From contig NZ_APHW01000020.1 in NCBI RefSeq assembly GCF_002741985.1, forward strand, positions 1-64,000: a DNA stretch of 64,000 bases, given 5' to 3'. Positions 26,204-35,289 of the stretch are shown here, one piece after another. Each line of letters opens with the position of its first letter. The stretch's first letter is position 1. The stretch comes from Vibrio rotiferianus CAIM 577 = LMG 21460 (lineage in GTDB: Bacteria > Pseudomonadota > Gammaproteobacteria > Enterobacterales > Vibrionaceae). The notes beneath the pieces are model-generated. The model was not told the origin of the DNA. It saw nothing but the letters and a program-made list of their open reading frames with translations, and did no database searches. The position numbers were made by a program, and so were the translations under genes.

Positions 26204-28057
26204 ATGAAGTTCCCTTTTTGCACACATGCTTTAATCCTCTCGGCAAGTGTCTTTGCCTCCCCACTCTCAGCTCATGTTCACCAGATAGACTTGCAACAAT
26301 TGTCCGAGGAGCCTTACTGGTTAAAGTTGGGGCATTACCTTCCTGTGACTTTGAGTGATTATAAAAGCACCGTTGACTCGAAAGCCTTTTTTTTATCAGT
26401 GGACGGCAAAACAAACCCAGAAGCTGAGTTGATCGCTACTTTTAATGCCTTTTACAACGCCGATGACACAACAAAGGCTGAAATGCGTTGTCGTTACCCA
26501 GCCCGCTTTACTTGGCTTGAACAACAACAGGATCGTGTGGCGATACTAAACTGCCCAGAAATGAATGACTGGAAAGAAGTACTAGACCCTGCAGGCATGA
26601 CGTTAGTTTTCCCTACCGCCTTTATGAACAACCCTTCCTCCATGTTTGGCCATACATTGCTAAGAATCGATGCAAAGGATCAAACAAGACACAAGGAACT
26701 CGTGGCGTTTGCTGTTAATTTTGCTGCTGAGCCTCAGACCAATGATAATGCCGCTTTATACGCTCTCAAAGGCTTAGCAGGCAGCTATCCAGGTCGATTT
26801 ACCGTCATGCCCTACTATCGCAAAGTCCGTGAATACAACGATATTGAATCTCGTGATATCTGGGAGTACAAGCTCAAGCTATCAGAAGAAGAAGTAAATC
26901 GTGTGCTATTGCACCTATGGGAAATGCAAACTGCTGAATTCGATTACTACTTCATTGATGAAAACTGCTCTTATCAATTGCTCGCGCTACTTGAACTGGC
27001 AAGAGATGATCTATCTTTAGTTGCCGACTTCCCAGTTCACGCAATTCCATCAGATACGGTAGCAACACTCGCAGACAGTCACCTTTTAGATGAGCCTGAA
27101 TATCGTGCTGCATTTGGCACTCGACTGCTTCATCAATCTAACGAAATAGACGAAGACCTTTTTCAAGCTGCAGTCAAGGCTAAGCAAGGAGAATACCCTA
27201 GCGCTGCAAAATTTACGGATGAAGAGCGAGCAGCGATACTTGAGTTCGCTTACGAATGGCTAAACTATGAGCTTTACGACGACGGTTTAGAAAGAGATCC
27301 AACAGCAAAACAGCTGACTCAACTTCTCTATCAGCGCAGTCGAATCAAAGCTGACTCTCCCTTCTCTCCTGTGGAAGCGCCTAAAGTATCCCCTGAAAAA
27401 GGCCATGCTTCTGCTCGAGTTGGATTGAGCTACCAATATAATGATGGGGCAACAAATCGAACACTCTTCCATTGGCGTGCTGCCTACCATGATTTGCTCG
27501 ACTCTCAAGCGGGTTTTATTCCGGGAGCGAAAATTAGCTTTCTAGATACCACATTGAGTATCGACCAAGCGTCAAACGCCAGACTCGAGACCTTTCAACT
27601 TTTAGATGCGATGGCTTTAGCACCGGGAAATCGTGTTTTTGACAGCTTAGCGTGGAACATCCGTGGTGGCTTCGACCGAATGCCGGCAGAGAGCAAACTT
27701 GCCGGTCGATGGTTTGCTCAAGGTGGTGCTGGTAAAGCTTGGGGCGAGTCAGACAAGCTTCATCTATACACTCTCTTCTCCTTAGATGTTAGCGCAGGAG
27801 AACTCACTGAATACGATCTTACCGTGGGCTCTGGCGTTGAAGCTGGTGTTTTATGGCAAGCCACTCACAATCATCGCTTAGCCTTACAAGGTCAGTATCT
27901 ATATCTGTTTGACTCACTCGTAGATCAAAATGCTAAAGCAACAGCGAGTTGGAACTGGGCGTTGAGTCGAAACTGGGCAATTCGAAGCGAAGTCGAGTAC
28001 CAGCATTGGTCTAGAGAAAACACCACAGCGAAGCTCACGGGATATTTTTACTACTGA
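26204..28057 (+). CDS. DUF4105 (Lnb N-terminal-like) envelope protein
   Basis: A 617-aa exported protein with signal peptide (residues 1-23, ending PLSAHV). The central domain contains PSSMFGHTLLRID, AGSYPGRFTVMPYYRKVREYNDIESRDIWEYKL and FDYYFIDENCSYQLLALLE. These are hallmarks of the DUF4105 / Lnb N-terminal periplasmic family, with conserved His and Cys (GHTLLR, NENCS-like) suggesting an NlpC/P60-type catalytic arrangement (inference). The C-terminal 200 residues alternate in a way suited to beta strands and end in an aromatic (TGYFYY), so an outer-membrane barrel is possible. Function unknown. Confidence 0.82.
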   Translation: MKFPFCTHALILSASVFASPLSAHVHQIDLQQLSEEPYWLKLGHYLPVTLSDYKSTVDSKAFFLSVDGKTNPEAELIATFNAFYNADDTTKAEMRCRYPARFTWLEQQQDRVAILNCPEMNDWKEVLDPAGMTLVFPTAFMNNPSSMFGHTLLRIDAKDQTRHKELVAFAVNFAAEPQTNDNAALYALKGLAGSYPGRFTVMPYYRKVREYNDIESRDIWEYKLKLSEEEVNRVLLHLWEMQTAEFDYYFIDENCSYQLLALLELARDDLSLVADFPVHAIPSDTVATLADSHLLDEPEYRAAFGTRLLHQSNEIDEDLFQAAVKAKQGEYPSAAKFTDEERAAILEFAYEWLNYELYDDGLERDPTAKQLTQLLYQRSRIKADSPFSPVEAPKVSPEKGHASARVGLSYQYNDGATNRTLFHWRAAYHDLLDSQAGFIPGAKISFLDTTLSIDQASNARLETFQLLDAMALAPGNRVFDSLAWNIRGGFDRMPAESKLAGRWFAQGGAGKAWGESDKLHLYTLFSLDVSAGELTEYDLTVGSGVEAGVLWQATHNHRLALQGQYLYLFDSLVDQNAKATASWNWALSRNWAIRSEVEYQHWSRENTTAKLTGYFYY

Positions 28058-28084
28058 GTTTTTGCTAATATCCTCTGATTAAGT

Positions 28085-28113
28085 AAAAAGGCTACCAAAT
28101 GTGGCCTTTTTGG
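28085..28113 (+). terminator. Terminator between DUF4105 gene and polB
   Basis: 11-bp stem AAAAAGGCTAC / GTGGCCTTTTT with one G-U pair and a 5-nt loop. It ends only 20 bp before the polB TTG. Confidence 0.82.
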
Positions 28114-28132
28114 TTTTTAAAGGAAATATTCG

Positions 28133-30496
28133 TTGGCGATTCAGCAAGGCTTTTTACTCACCAGACAAGCTCGGGACCTTTCAGGGCAAACTCAAATCGA
28201 TCTTTGGGTCGCGACTAATAACGGGCCCGTAAACCTGACCATTCAAGGCGAAAAGCCTGTCTTTTTTATTGAGCAGAGTCATCAAGATCATGCTAGTACG
28301 CTAGCTAAGCAACATCATATTCCTTTAGAAATCAAACCACTCAACCTAAAAAGCTTTGAACTCATCCCCCTCAGTGCTTGCTACTGTCAAACGATCAGAG
28401 ATTCATACACCTTGTCTGATCTGCTCGCTAAAGATGACATCATGACACTGGAAGCCGATATAAAACTTGCCGATCGCTTTCTCATGGAACGCTTCATTAA
28501 GGGAAGCATTGAGTTTACTGGTCAGTTTCAGGCTCAAAAGAATCATACTAAAGTATCTAAAGCCCAGTGCCGTCAAGGCGACTATATTCCTAGTTTGCAT
28601 GTCGTTTCGCTCGATTTAGAGTGCTCAGAGAAAGGCATCCTCTATTCGATTGGTTTAGATAGCCCTGCTGATTCACGCGTAATCATGATTGGCGAACCTG
28701 AACCGGCAGACACACCAATCCAATGGGTGAAAGATGAGAAAGCGCTGCTTCAGGCGCTAATCGCTTGGTTTAAGCAATTTGATCCAGATGTGATTGTCGG
28801 CTGGAACGTTATCGACTTTGATTTCCGTCTACTGCACAAGCGTGCCGAGTGGCACAACATGAAGCTGGTGCTAGGCCGTGCTGACCAACCGAGCTTCTTC
28901 CGCAGCTCCGCGCAAAGCCAACAGGGCTTTATCTCTATTCCTGGTCGTGTGGTACTCGATGGTATCGATACGCTCAAAACCGCGACATACCATTTCCGCT
29001 CTTGGTCACTTGAGTCTGTTTCACAAGAACTCCTTGGCGAAGGTAAAGAGATTCATAACGTTCATGATCGAATGGACGAAATCAATCGCATGTACCGTTC
29101 AGACAAACCGTCTCTCGCTAAATACAACTTGCAAGACTGTGTGTTGGTCAACAAGATTTTTGACCACACTCACCTACTCGACTTCGCTATCGAACGCTCT
29201 CGCTTAACGGGAGTGGAACTGGATCGCGTTGGAGGCTCAGTGGCAGCGTTTACTAATTTGTATCTGCCGCAGATCCACCGAGCAGGGTATGTTGCGCCAA
29301 ACCTGCATCCAGAAAACTGGATTGCCAGCCCGGGCGGCTATGTGATGGACTCCATCCCAAACCTTTACGACTCGGTATTAGTGCTAGATTTTAAGAGCCT
29401 GTACCCTTCGATTATTCGTTCATTCTTGATCGACCCTATGGGTTTAGTCGAAGGTTTGCAGCTTCAAATCGGCACAGCAGACGATGAAGCGGTACCCGGA
29501 TTCCGTGGCGGTCAGTTCCATCGCTCGAAACACTTCTTGCCAGAAATGATCGAAAAACTTTGGGCAGCACGCGATGTCGCAAAGAAGAACAATGAAAAAG
29601 CGTTCTCACAAGCGATCAAAATCATCATGAACTCATTTTATGGCGTGCTTGGTTCTTCTGGCTGTCGTTTCTTTGATACCCGCCTAGCTTCCAGCATCAC
29701 TATGCGTGGGCATGAAATCATGAAGCAGACCAAGGTCCTGATTGAAGACAAAGGCTATCAAGTTATTTATGGCGATACTGACTCAACTTTTGTCTCTTTA
29801 AACGGCGCCTTTAGCCAAGCAGACGCAGATAAAATTGGTAATGAACTGGTCGACTACATTAACCAATGGTGGAATGACCATTTACGTAGTGAGTACAACC
29901 TCAATTCGATTCTTGAACTCGAATACGAAACCCATTATCGCAAATTCTTGATGCCAACCATTCGAGGCGCGGAAACCGGCTCCAAGAAACGCTACGCCGG
30001 TTTAATTGGTGAAGGCGAACAAGAGCGCATCATCTTCAAAGGATTAGAAAGTGCACGTACTGACTGGACACCACTGGCACAGCGATTCCAGAACACCTTG
30101 TATCAAATGGTCTTCCACGGTGAAGACCCAAGTGACTATGTGCGAGAGATGGTCGAAAAAACCAATAATGGTGAGTTTGATGATCAGTTAGTGTATCAAA
30201 AGCGATTACGCCGTAAGCTGCACGAATATCAAAAGAACATTCCGCCACAAGTACGTGCTGCGCGCTTGGCCGATGACATCAATGCGAAACTAGGCAGGCC
30301 ATTGCAGTATCAAAATCGTGGTCGAATCGAGTACTTGATTACCGTAAACGGGCCAGAGCCACACGAATACCGTAATAGTCCTATCGACTATCAACACTAT
30401 ATTGATAAGCAGTTAAAACCTGTTGCGGATGCGATATTACCGTTTATTGGTACTAATTTTGAGCAACTCTCTGCACCACAAATGGGATTGTTTTAA
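28133..30496 (+). CDS. polB: DNA polymerase II
   Basis: Family B polymerase used in translesion synthesis and replication restart. The 3'-5' exonuclease has SLDLECSEKG (Exo I) and VGWNVIDFDFRLL (Exo II). Polymerase motif A is DFKSLYPSIIRSF, motif B is in KIIMNSFYGVLGSSGCRF and motif C is YGDTDSTFV. Length 787 aa is normal. The start is an uncommon TTG at 28133 behind AAAGGA. In E. coli polB is SOS-induced, but I see no CTGT-N8-ACAG LexA box in the short upstream region. Confidence 0.97.
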   Translation: MAIQQGFLLTRQARDLSGQTQIDLWVATNNGPVNLTIQGEKPVFFIEQSHQDHASTLAKQHHIPLEIKPLNLKSFELIPLSACYCQTIRDSYTLSDLLAKDDIMTLEADIKLADRFLMERFIKGSIEFTGQFQAQKNHTKVSKAQCRQGDYIPSLHVVSLDLECSEKGILYSIGLDSPADSRVIMIGEPEPADTPIQWVKDEKALLQALIAWFKQFDPDVIVGWNVIDFDFRLLHKRAEWHNMKLVLGRADQPSFFRSSAQSQQGFISIPGRVVLDGIDTLKTATYHFRSWSLESVSQELLGEGKEIHNVHDRMDEINRMYRSDKPSLAKYNLQDCVLVNKIFDHTHLLDFAIERSRLTGVELDRVGGSVAAFTNLYLPQIHRAGYVAPNLHPENWIASPGGYVMDSIPNLYDSVLVLDFKSLYPSIIRSFLIDPMGLVEGLQLQIGTADDEAVPGFRGGQFHRSKHFLPEMIEKLWAARDVAKKNNEKAFSQAIKIIMNSFYGVLGSSGCRFFDTRLASSITMRGHEIMKQTKVLIEDKGYQVIYGDTDSTFVSLNGAFSQADADKIGNELVDYINQWWNDHLRSEYNLNSILELEYETHYRKFLMPTIRGAETGSKKRYAGLIGEGEQERIIFKGLESARTDWTPLAQRFQNTLYQMVFHGEDPSDYVREMVEKTNNGEFDDQLVYQKRLRRKLHEYQKNIPPQVRAARLADDINAKLGRPLQYQNRGRIEYLITVNGPEPHEYRNSPIDYQHYIDKQLKPVADAILPFIGTNFEQLSAPQMGLF

Positions 30497-30523
30497 AAGT
30501 ACGATCAATGTTCTTTATTAAGG

Positions 30524-31291
30524 TTATCCGATTCGAAATTCCGTCTTCTGATATTCCTTCACTAGCCATTGTCCATATCCATCCAGCAAGCCAAGCACCG
30601 AGCGTTTGGGAATCGAACGTCCAGAAAGCAAAATTCCCAATCGAGCAATTTCCGTCTCTTTCTCTGGGTGGTACTGAAGAAATACATTGCCACACTCCTC
30701 GGGGTCATCAAACCAGCGTCGGTCTTTGTGCATAATAACAGAATAGGAAGCCCGTAATAGCTTCTTCGCGATAGTAACCTGAGCGCGAATCAGCTCGTCG
30801 GTGTCCTTGGCTTGCACTATTTTGGTTCTATATATCGACACCCACTCTTCTACATCCATGTTCCAATGCTTGGCAATCTCCCAGCTTGGAATGTAGTCGC
30901 CAAAACAATCCGCAAGATCATCGCCGTAGACACAAACACAGCAATGCTTGAGCATGAAACCCCAGGTAAAAATACTATCTAGGTTTGCAACTTCTTTAGT
31001 CAGGGCTGTTCGTATAGAAACACCTGTCACTTGGGGATAACCTTTTTGCACACGCCAGCGGATGGTATTGAGCAAAGTCACTCTATTGTCTTCAAACCCA
31101 GTCTTAGTCACCACAACAATATCAAGGTTTGATTTGCCTACAACTGCGGTTTTACGCGCCACACTGCCATAGACATAAACACTATGGAGATTTGGCCCTA
31201 AGCCCCCTTTTAAGCACATTAAAACTTCTCGAATCAGGGCTTCAAATTGGGGTTGGCAAGGTTCGCTTGGATCAATAACAGGTAGAGACAT
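30524..31291 (-). CDS. Nucleotidyltransferase-domain protein
   Basis: A 255-aa protein with an N-terminal minimal nucleotidyltransferase fold: GSVARKTAVVGKSNLDIVVV (residues about 42-61). This follows the GS...S-D-L-D-x pattern of Pol-beta-like enzymes, except that the first metal-binding Asp is Asn here (SNLD). The C-terminal half is helical (MHKDRRWFDDPEECGNVFLQYHP), like the substrate domain of aminoglycoside-type or KNTase-like proteins. No neighbour suggests a substrate. It is convergent with polB, 27 bp away. I do not assign a substrate; the altered motif could mean reduced or lost catalysis. Confidence 0.75.
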   Translation of the reverse strand: MSLPVIDPSEPCQPQFEALIREVLMCLKGGLGPNLHSVYVYGSVARKTAVVGKSNLDIVVVTKTGFEDNRVTLLNTIRWRVQKGYPQVTGVSIRTALTKEVANLDSIFTWGFMLKHCCVCVYGDDLADCFGDYIPSWEIAKHWNMDVEEWVSIYRTKIVQAKDTDELIRAQVTIAKKLLRASYSVIMHKDRRWFDDPEECGNVFLQYHPEKETEIARLGILLSGRSIPKRSVLGLLDGYGQWLVKEYQKTEFRIG

Positions 31292-31510
31292 GTATCAGGA
31301 AATAAAAAGAGTTAATTGGAATATAGCCTATGATCGATCAGCTTCTGTAACGAATCAAGTTTATCGGTACTATACATCTAGGTTTCAGCTAACCACATGA
31401 CTTCGAAGCTAAGGTTTAGCTTATATGGAGGTAAATATTTTGATGTCAGCTAGACAACTTAGCGCTATAATCTCCAAGTTTTGCTTAATAAGTGTAAATA
31501 GGAAAATACA

Positions 31511-32077
31511 ATGCCAAAGGCAAGTGAAATCAAAAAAGGCTTCGCAATCGAGTCTAATGGTAAAACTCTTCTAGTAAAAGACATCGAAGTAACGACTCCT
31601 GGTGGTCGTGGCGGCGCTAAAATCTACAAAATGCGTTGTACAGATCTAAACACTGGTGCTCGTGTAGATGAGCGTTACAAGTCTGATGACGTTGTTGAAA
31701 CAGTAGAAATGAACAAACGTGCAGTTGTGTACTCATACGCTGACGGTGATGAGCACATCTTCATGGATAACGAAGACTACTCACAATACACATTCAAGCA
31801 CGCTGAAGTTGAAGATGACATGCTGTTCATCAACGAAGATACACAAGGTATCCATATTATCCTTGTAAACGGCGCTGCAGTTGGTATTGAACTACCATCG
31901 TCTGTTGAACTAGTGATTGAAGAAACTGATCCATCAATCAAAGGTGCATCTGCATCTGCGCGTACTAAACCAGCTCGCTTTGCTTCTGGCCTTGTTGTTC
32001 AAGTTCCAGAATACATCGCAACTGGCGAACGTGTAATTGTGAACACTACTGAACGTAAGTTCATGAGCCGAGCATAA
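31511..32077 (+). CDS. yeiP: Elongation factor P-like protein EfpL (YeiP)
   Basis: EF-P paralogue that relieves ribosome stalling. Three OB-type beta domains in 188 aa. Where EF-P has a modified lysine in the domain I loop, this protein has PGGRGGAK with Arg at the loop tip, the mark of YeiP/EfpL, so it does not need EpmA/B modification. It ends VIVNTTERKFMSRA. The next gene starts 3 bp after its stop, so the two are co-translated. Confidence 0.95.
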   Translation: MPKASEIKKGFAIESNGKTLLVKDIEVTTPGGRGGAKIYKMRCTDLNTGARVDERYKSDDVVETVEMNKRAVVYSYADGDEHIFMDNEDYSQYTFKHAEVEDDMLFINEDTQGIHIILVNGAAVGIELPSSVELVIEETDPSIKGASASARTKPARFASGLVVQVPEYIATGERVIVNTTERKFMSRA

Positions 32078-32079
32078 GC

Positions 32080-32400
32080 ATGTCTGATTTGATTTCTTAC
32101 GACGACGTTATCGACGCTGCGTACGACATCTTCCTTGAGATGGCTCCAGACAACCTAGAGCCAGCTGATGTCATTCTGTTTACTGCGCAATTTGAAGATC
32201 GTGGTGCCGCTGAGCTTGTTGAAACTGGTGATGACTGGGTTGAACATGTTGGCTTTGACATCGACAAAGAAGTGTATGCAGAAGTTCGAATCGGCTTAGT
32301 AAACGAGGAAAATGACGTACTTGATGACGTTTTTGCTCGTATGCTAATCAGTCGAGACCCTGAACATAAGTTCTGCCATATGCTTTGGAAACGTGATTAA
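32080..32400 (+). CDS. HI1450-family dsDNA-mimic protein (YciU-like)
   Basis: A 106-aa very acidic protein (for example DDVIDAAYDIFLEMAPDNLEPADV and ENDVLDDVF) of the UPF0263/HI1450 family. Structural work on HI1450 led to the proposal that its surface charge mimics double-stranded DNA and can bind HU-like proteins. It begins directly behind yeiP and shares a terminator with it. The target here is unknown. Confidence 0.88.
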   Translation: MSDLISYDDVIDAAYDIFLEMAPDNLEPADVILFTAQFEDRGAAELVETGDDWVEHVGFDIDKEVYAEVRIGLVNEENDVLDDVFARMLISRDPEHKFCHMLWKRD

Positions 32401-32420
32401 CGATTTCCTCGTCATGATCA

Positions 32421-32450
32421 AAAACACCAGCCTTGCGCTGGTGTTTTTTT
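32421..32450 (+). terminator. Terminator after yeiP operon
   Basis: 11-bp stem AAAACACCAGC / GCTGGTGTTTT with loop CTTGC and T run. Confidence 0.87.
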
Positions 32451-32497
32451 ATGTATGAAACCGACTTACGTAACTGTCCTCTTTTAATAAGACAGAC

Positions 32498-32529
32498 AAG
32501 AAAAAGGCTTGCCGAGTAGGCAAGCCTTT
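32498..32529 (-). terminator. Terminator after rluB
   Basis: 11-bp perfect stem AAAGGCTTGCC / GGCAAGCCTTT with loop GAGTA, followed on the minus strand by TTCTTG. Confidence 0.85.
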
Positions 32530-32546
32530 CTAATTTTCGCTATCGA

Positions 32547-33485
32547 TTAACGATGCTTGTTACGTGCACCCTGATCACCAGCGCTCTTCTTTGGCTTGCG
32601 GCGAGAAGGGTTGTTGCTGCGGCCTTTAGGCGTATTTACGCGCTCTTCGTGACGCTTAACAGCGCGACGGATTTTTTGGCTACGAGCACGTTCACGTTTG
32701 CGTGAAGTGTTATCTTTGTTCAGATCAAGCATGGTTTCTTTTTCTGGACGAAGCTCTACCAATTCTCGTAGGTAGTTTACTTCTTTAAGATCAAGTTCCA
32801 TCCAACCGCCACGAGGCAGTTTCTTGTCCAGATAGATATCACCGTAACGAACACGTTTTAGGCGGCTAACCGTCGTATCTTGCGATTCCCACAGACGGCG
32901 AACTTCACGATTACGACCTTCGTTGATTGCAACATAAAACGTGTGGTTCATACCTTCACCACCCGCATATACCACATCTTCAAAGCGCGCCATACCGTCT
33001 TCAAGTTCAACACCACGAACCAAGTTTTTCACTTTTTGTTCAGTTACTTCGCCGAAAACACGAACAAGGTATTCACGCTCTACCTGACGACTTGGGTGCA
33101 TAAGGCGGTTTGCCAACTCACCATCTGTTGTAAACAGCAGTAGACCTGATGTGTTCGCATCAAGACGACCTACTGAAATCCAACGAGAACCACGGATCTT
33201 TGGCAGACGATCGAAAACAGTGCGACGACCTTCTGGGTCGTGACGAGTACATAGTTCACCTTCAGGCTTGTAGTAAGCCAAAACACGACAGATCACTTCT
33301 TCTTGCGCCTTTGCAGACACAACGTGACCATCGATACGAACTACGCTGTTCTCATCTTCCAGTCTTTCACCAAGTTTAGCTACGATTCCGTTCACGCTAA
33401 CGCGACCAGATTTAATTAACGATTCAATCTCACGACGAGAACCGTGACCTGCACGTGCTAATACTTTTTGTAACTTTTCGCTCAT
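32547..33485 (-). CDS. rluB: 23S rRNA pseudouridine synthase B
   Basis: Converts U2605 of 23S rRNA (E. coli numbering) to pseudouridine. N-terminal S4 RNA-binding domain ([22 protein letters not shown], residues 3-60). The catalytic motif is [14 protein letters not shown], with the nucleophilic Asp. NRQVRR-like [11 protein letters not shown] follows. The C-terminal 50 or so residues are a basic tail ([20 protein letters not shown]), common in RluB. 312 aa. Confidence 0.95.
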   Translation of the reverse strand: MSEKLQKVLARAGHGSRREIESLIKSGRVSVNGIVAKLGERLEDENSVVRIDGHVVSAKAQEEVICRVLAYYKPEGELCTRHDPEGRRTVFDRLPKIRGSRWISVGRLDANTSGLLLFTTDGELANRLMHPSRQVEREYLVRVFGEVTEQKVKNLVRGVELEDGMARFEDVVYAGGEGMNHTFYVAINEGRNREVRRLWESQDTTVSRLKRVRYGDIYLDKKLPRGGWMELDLKEVNYLRELVELRPEKETMLDLNKDNTSRKRERARSQKIRRAVKRHEERVNTPKGRSNNPSRRKPKKSAGDQGARNKHR

Positions 33486-33750
33486 TTATCTACCTATGTG
33501 TCGTCTTCACAGACGTCGAGACCAGAATTGGTCATCATTTTGCAAGTTACCCACATGAATGGGATTTTTTCGGTCGGACATTATACGAGATTCTTAAATC
33601 TATTGTAAGAGCATTTCGTGCTTTGGTTGATGAAATTGCAGATTAGGATTCCACTCCAATTCCTCCAGCAAATAACCCAATAGTACTAAAACGAATCAGA
33701 AAAATTCGGCCTAAACTCAAACGCTAATAACCCACCACTTCAGCCTTACC

Positions 33751-33766
33751 TTGATAAAATTATCAG
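33751..33766. promoter_or_regulatory. LuxR/OpaR/HapR-type operator upstream of the RTX gene
   Basis: TTGATAAAATTATCAG contains TGATAA-AA-TTATCA, the 6-2-6 core of the Vibrio quorum-sensing master regulator site (V. harveyi LuxR consensus core TTGATAAATTTATCAA, 14 of 16 matches). It is 71-86 bp upstream of the RTX gene ATG. The 350-bp gap around it (33486-33836) has no gene. Motif match only. Confidence 0.5.
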
Positions 33767-33836
33767 GATTTCTCACAGCTAGGGCGTATTTCAGTGTCAC
33801 TAGTCTCTTTGACGCATACAATCAAAAGGAAAAGAT

Positions 33837-34562
33837 ATGTCTCGATCAGAAAGCAGCTCAACGGCTCCCGACTATAATTGGATTTTTGGAACGTCTGAGG
33901 AAGATGATGTTAAAGGAACGGTCGATTCTTTTACGCCAGATGTATTCGTAGGCGATAGCGGAGATGAAAAGTTCGTCGGCTTTGGCGGAAATGATTATAT
34001 CGATGGCAACGGTGGTAATGATTATCTACTAGGTGGCAAGGGCGAAGATCATGTTTCTGGCGGAAGTGGCAAAGACTATCTGTCTGGAGGATTAGGGGAT
34101 GACTTCCTTTACGGTGGAGAAGGTGATGACATTCTATTCGATTACTCTGGAAACAACTTTCTCAATGCGGGCCTAGGAAACGACAAGCTTATCGTGGGTG
34201 ATGGTAACTCCACGCTCGCTGGAGGCTCAGGCAACGACGAGTTTGTATTCTCTAATCGCCTCTCCGTCAAAACGCCTGAGGGCATCATCACCAGCAATGA
34301 GATTGAAATCAAGGCGGAAGTGCTCGACTTCAATATCTTTGAAGACAAGCTGACCTTTGATCTTGGAAGAGATACTGATGGCGATGGCAAGAGAGACTCC
34401 TTTCTTGAGTCTGAGGAACAGCTTGAGCTTTCCTTCAATGAATATGGATGGGCGGTTTACTCAAGTGACGAGTTCAATATTGAAGTAACGTTGAAAGGTG
34501 TTGATCAAGCGTACGTTGACTACATGAGTAACAACGACATTAATATTTTTGATTTCACCTAA
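33837..34562 (+). CDS. Small RTX-like calcium-binding protein
   Basis: A 241-aa acidic protein without signal peptide. Residues about 40-137 hold hemolysin-type nonapeptides GGxGxDxLx (GGNDYIDGNGGNDYLLGGKGEDHVSG broken into successive repeats, then GGSGKDYLS, GGLGDDFLY, GGEGDDILF, GGSGNDEFV). They would form a calcium-bound parallel beta roll. A separate DxDxDG loop, DTDGDGKRDSF (residues 179-189), looks like an EF-hand or dockerin calcium site. The C-terminal 50 residues, ending NIFDFT, could be a type I secretion signal. No ABC transporter or enzyme domain is nearby. The GGA of AAAGGAAAAG precedes the ATG. Role unknown; a quorum-sensing operator lies upstream. Confidence 0.85.
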   Translation: MSRSESSSTAPDYNWIFGTSEEDDVKGTVDSFTPDVFVGDSGDEKFVGFGGNDYIDGNGGNDYLLGGKGEDHVSGGSGKDYLSGGLGDDFLYGGEGDDILFDYSGNNFLNAGLGNDKLIVGDGNSTLAGGSGNDEFVFSNRLSVKTPEGIITSNEIEIKAEVLDFNIFEDKLTFDLGRDTDGDGKRDSFLESEEQLELSFNEYGWAVYSSDEFNIEVTLKGVDQAYVDYMSNNDINIFDFT

Positions 34563-34576
34563 ATAGTCCCACAATC

Positions 34577-34606
34577 AAAAAAGGGAAGCGATAACGCCTC
34601 CCTTTC
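34577..34606. terminator. Terminator between RTX gene and yciO
   Basis: 11-bp stem AAAGGGAAGCG / CGCCTCCCTTT with one A-C mismatch and ATAA loop. A and T tails allow use in both directions. Confidence 0.72.
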
Positions 34607-34629
34607 TTATTTCTTTAGCAGCAAACCAA

Positions 34630-35250
34630 TTATTCAAATGGTGCAGGGTCGCCAGAGCCAACACGTGCAACAACGGCTTCACCTTCACTAAAGTCAATTA
34701 CCGTCGTTGGCTGTTCACCTAAATAGCCGCCGTTAAGGATAACGTCTACCGCGTGCTCTAGTTTGTCACGGATATCCTCTGGATCCGATTCTGTCACGTC
34801 ATTACCCGGAAGGATAAGCGACGTTGACATCATTGGTTCACCAAGCGCTTCCAAAAGGTCTAGCGCAATACGGTTATCTGGTACACGAATACCAATGGTC
34901 TTGCGTTTTGCGTTCATCAAACGGCGAGGCACTTCTTTCGTGCCTTTAAAGATGAATGTGTAAGGCCCTGGTGTATTATTTTTCAATAGTCGAAACGCGG
35001 TGTTATCAACTCGCGCGTACAGAGAAAGCTCCGATAAATCACGGCATAACAAAGTAAAGTTATGCTTGTCATCCAGACGACGGATCTGACAGATACGTTC
35101 CAACGCCTGTTTGTTCTCCAGTTGACAGCCTAGTGCGTAACCGGAATCGGTTGGGTACACCACAACACCGCCACTACGAATGATTGCTACTGCTTGATTA
35201 ATCAAGCGAGCCTGTGGGTTTTCTGGATGAACGTAAAAAAACTGGCTCAT
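34630..35250 (-). CDS. yciO: YciO, Sua5/TsaC-family protein
   Basis: YrdC-like fold protein related to threonylcarbamoyl-AMP synthases. E. coli YciO is not essential and its physiological role is not settled. The conserved segments GGVVVYPTDSGYALGC (residues about 29-44), DDKHNFTLLCRDLS, NNTPGPYTFIFKGTKEVPRRL, KTIGIRVPDN and MMSTSLILPG are all present. 206 aa. It lies downstream of rnm in a two-gene unit divergent from trp, as in E. coli. Confidence 0.92.
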   Translation of the reverse strand: MSQFFYVHPENPQARLINQAVAIIRSGGVVVYPTDSGYALGCQLENKQALERICQIRRLDDKHNFTLLCRDLSELSLYARVDNTAFRLLKNNTPGPYTFIFKGTKEVPRRLMNAKRKTIGIRVPDNRIALDLLEALGEPMMSTSLILPGNDVTESDPEDIRDKLEHAVDVILNGGYLGEQPTTVIDFSEGEAVVARVGSGDPAPFE

Positions 35251-35289
35251 TGTAATTCCTCATTATCGAACCTCTCGGCTCTATATTTT

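Noticed and set aside
33507..33526. AGACGTCG-AGACCAGA near rluB as MetJ boxes
   Set aside because: Only the first 8-mer fits; the second has about five matches, and rluB has no link to methionine.
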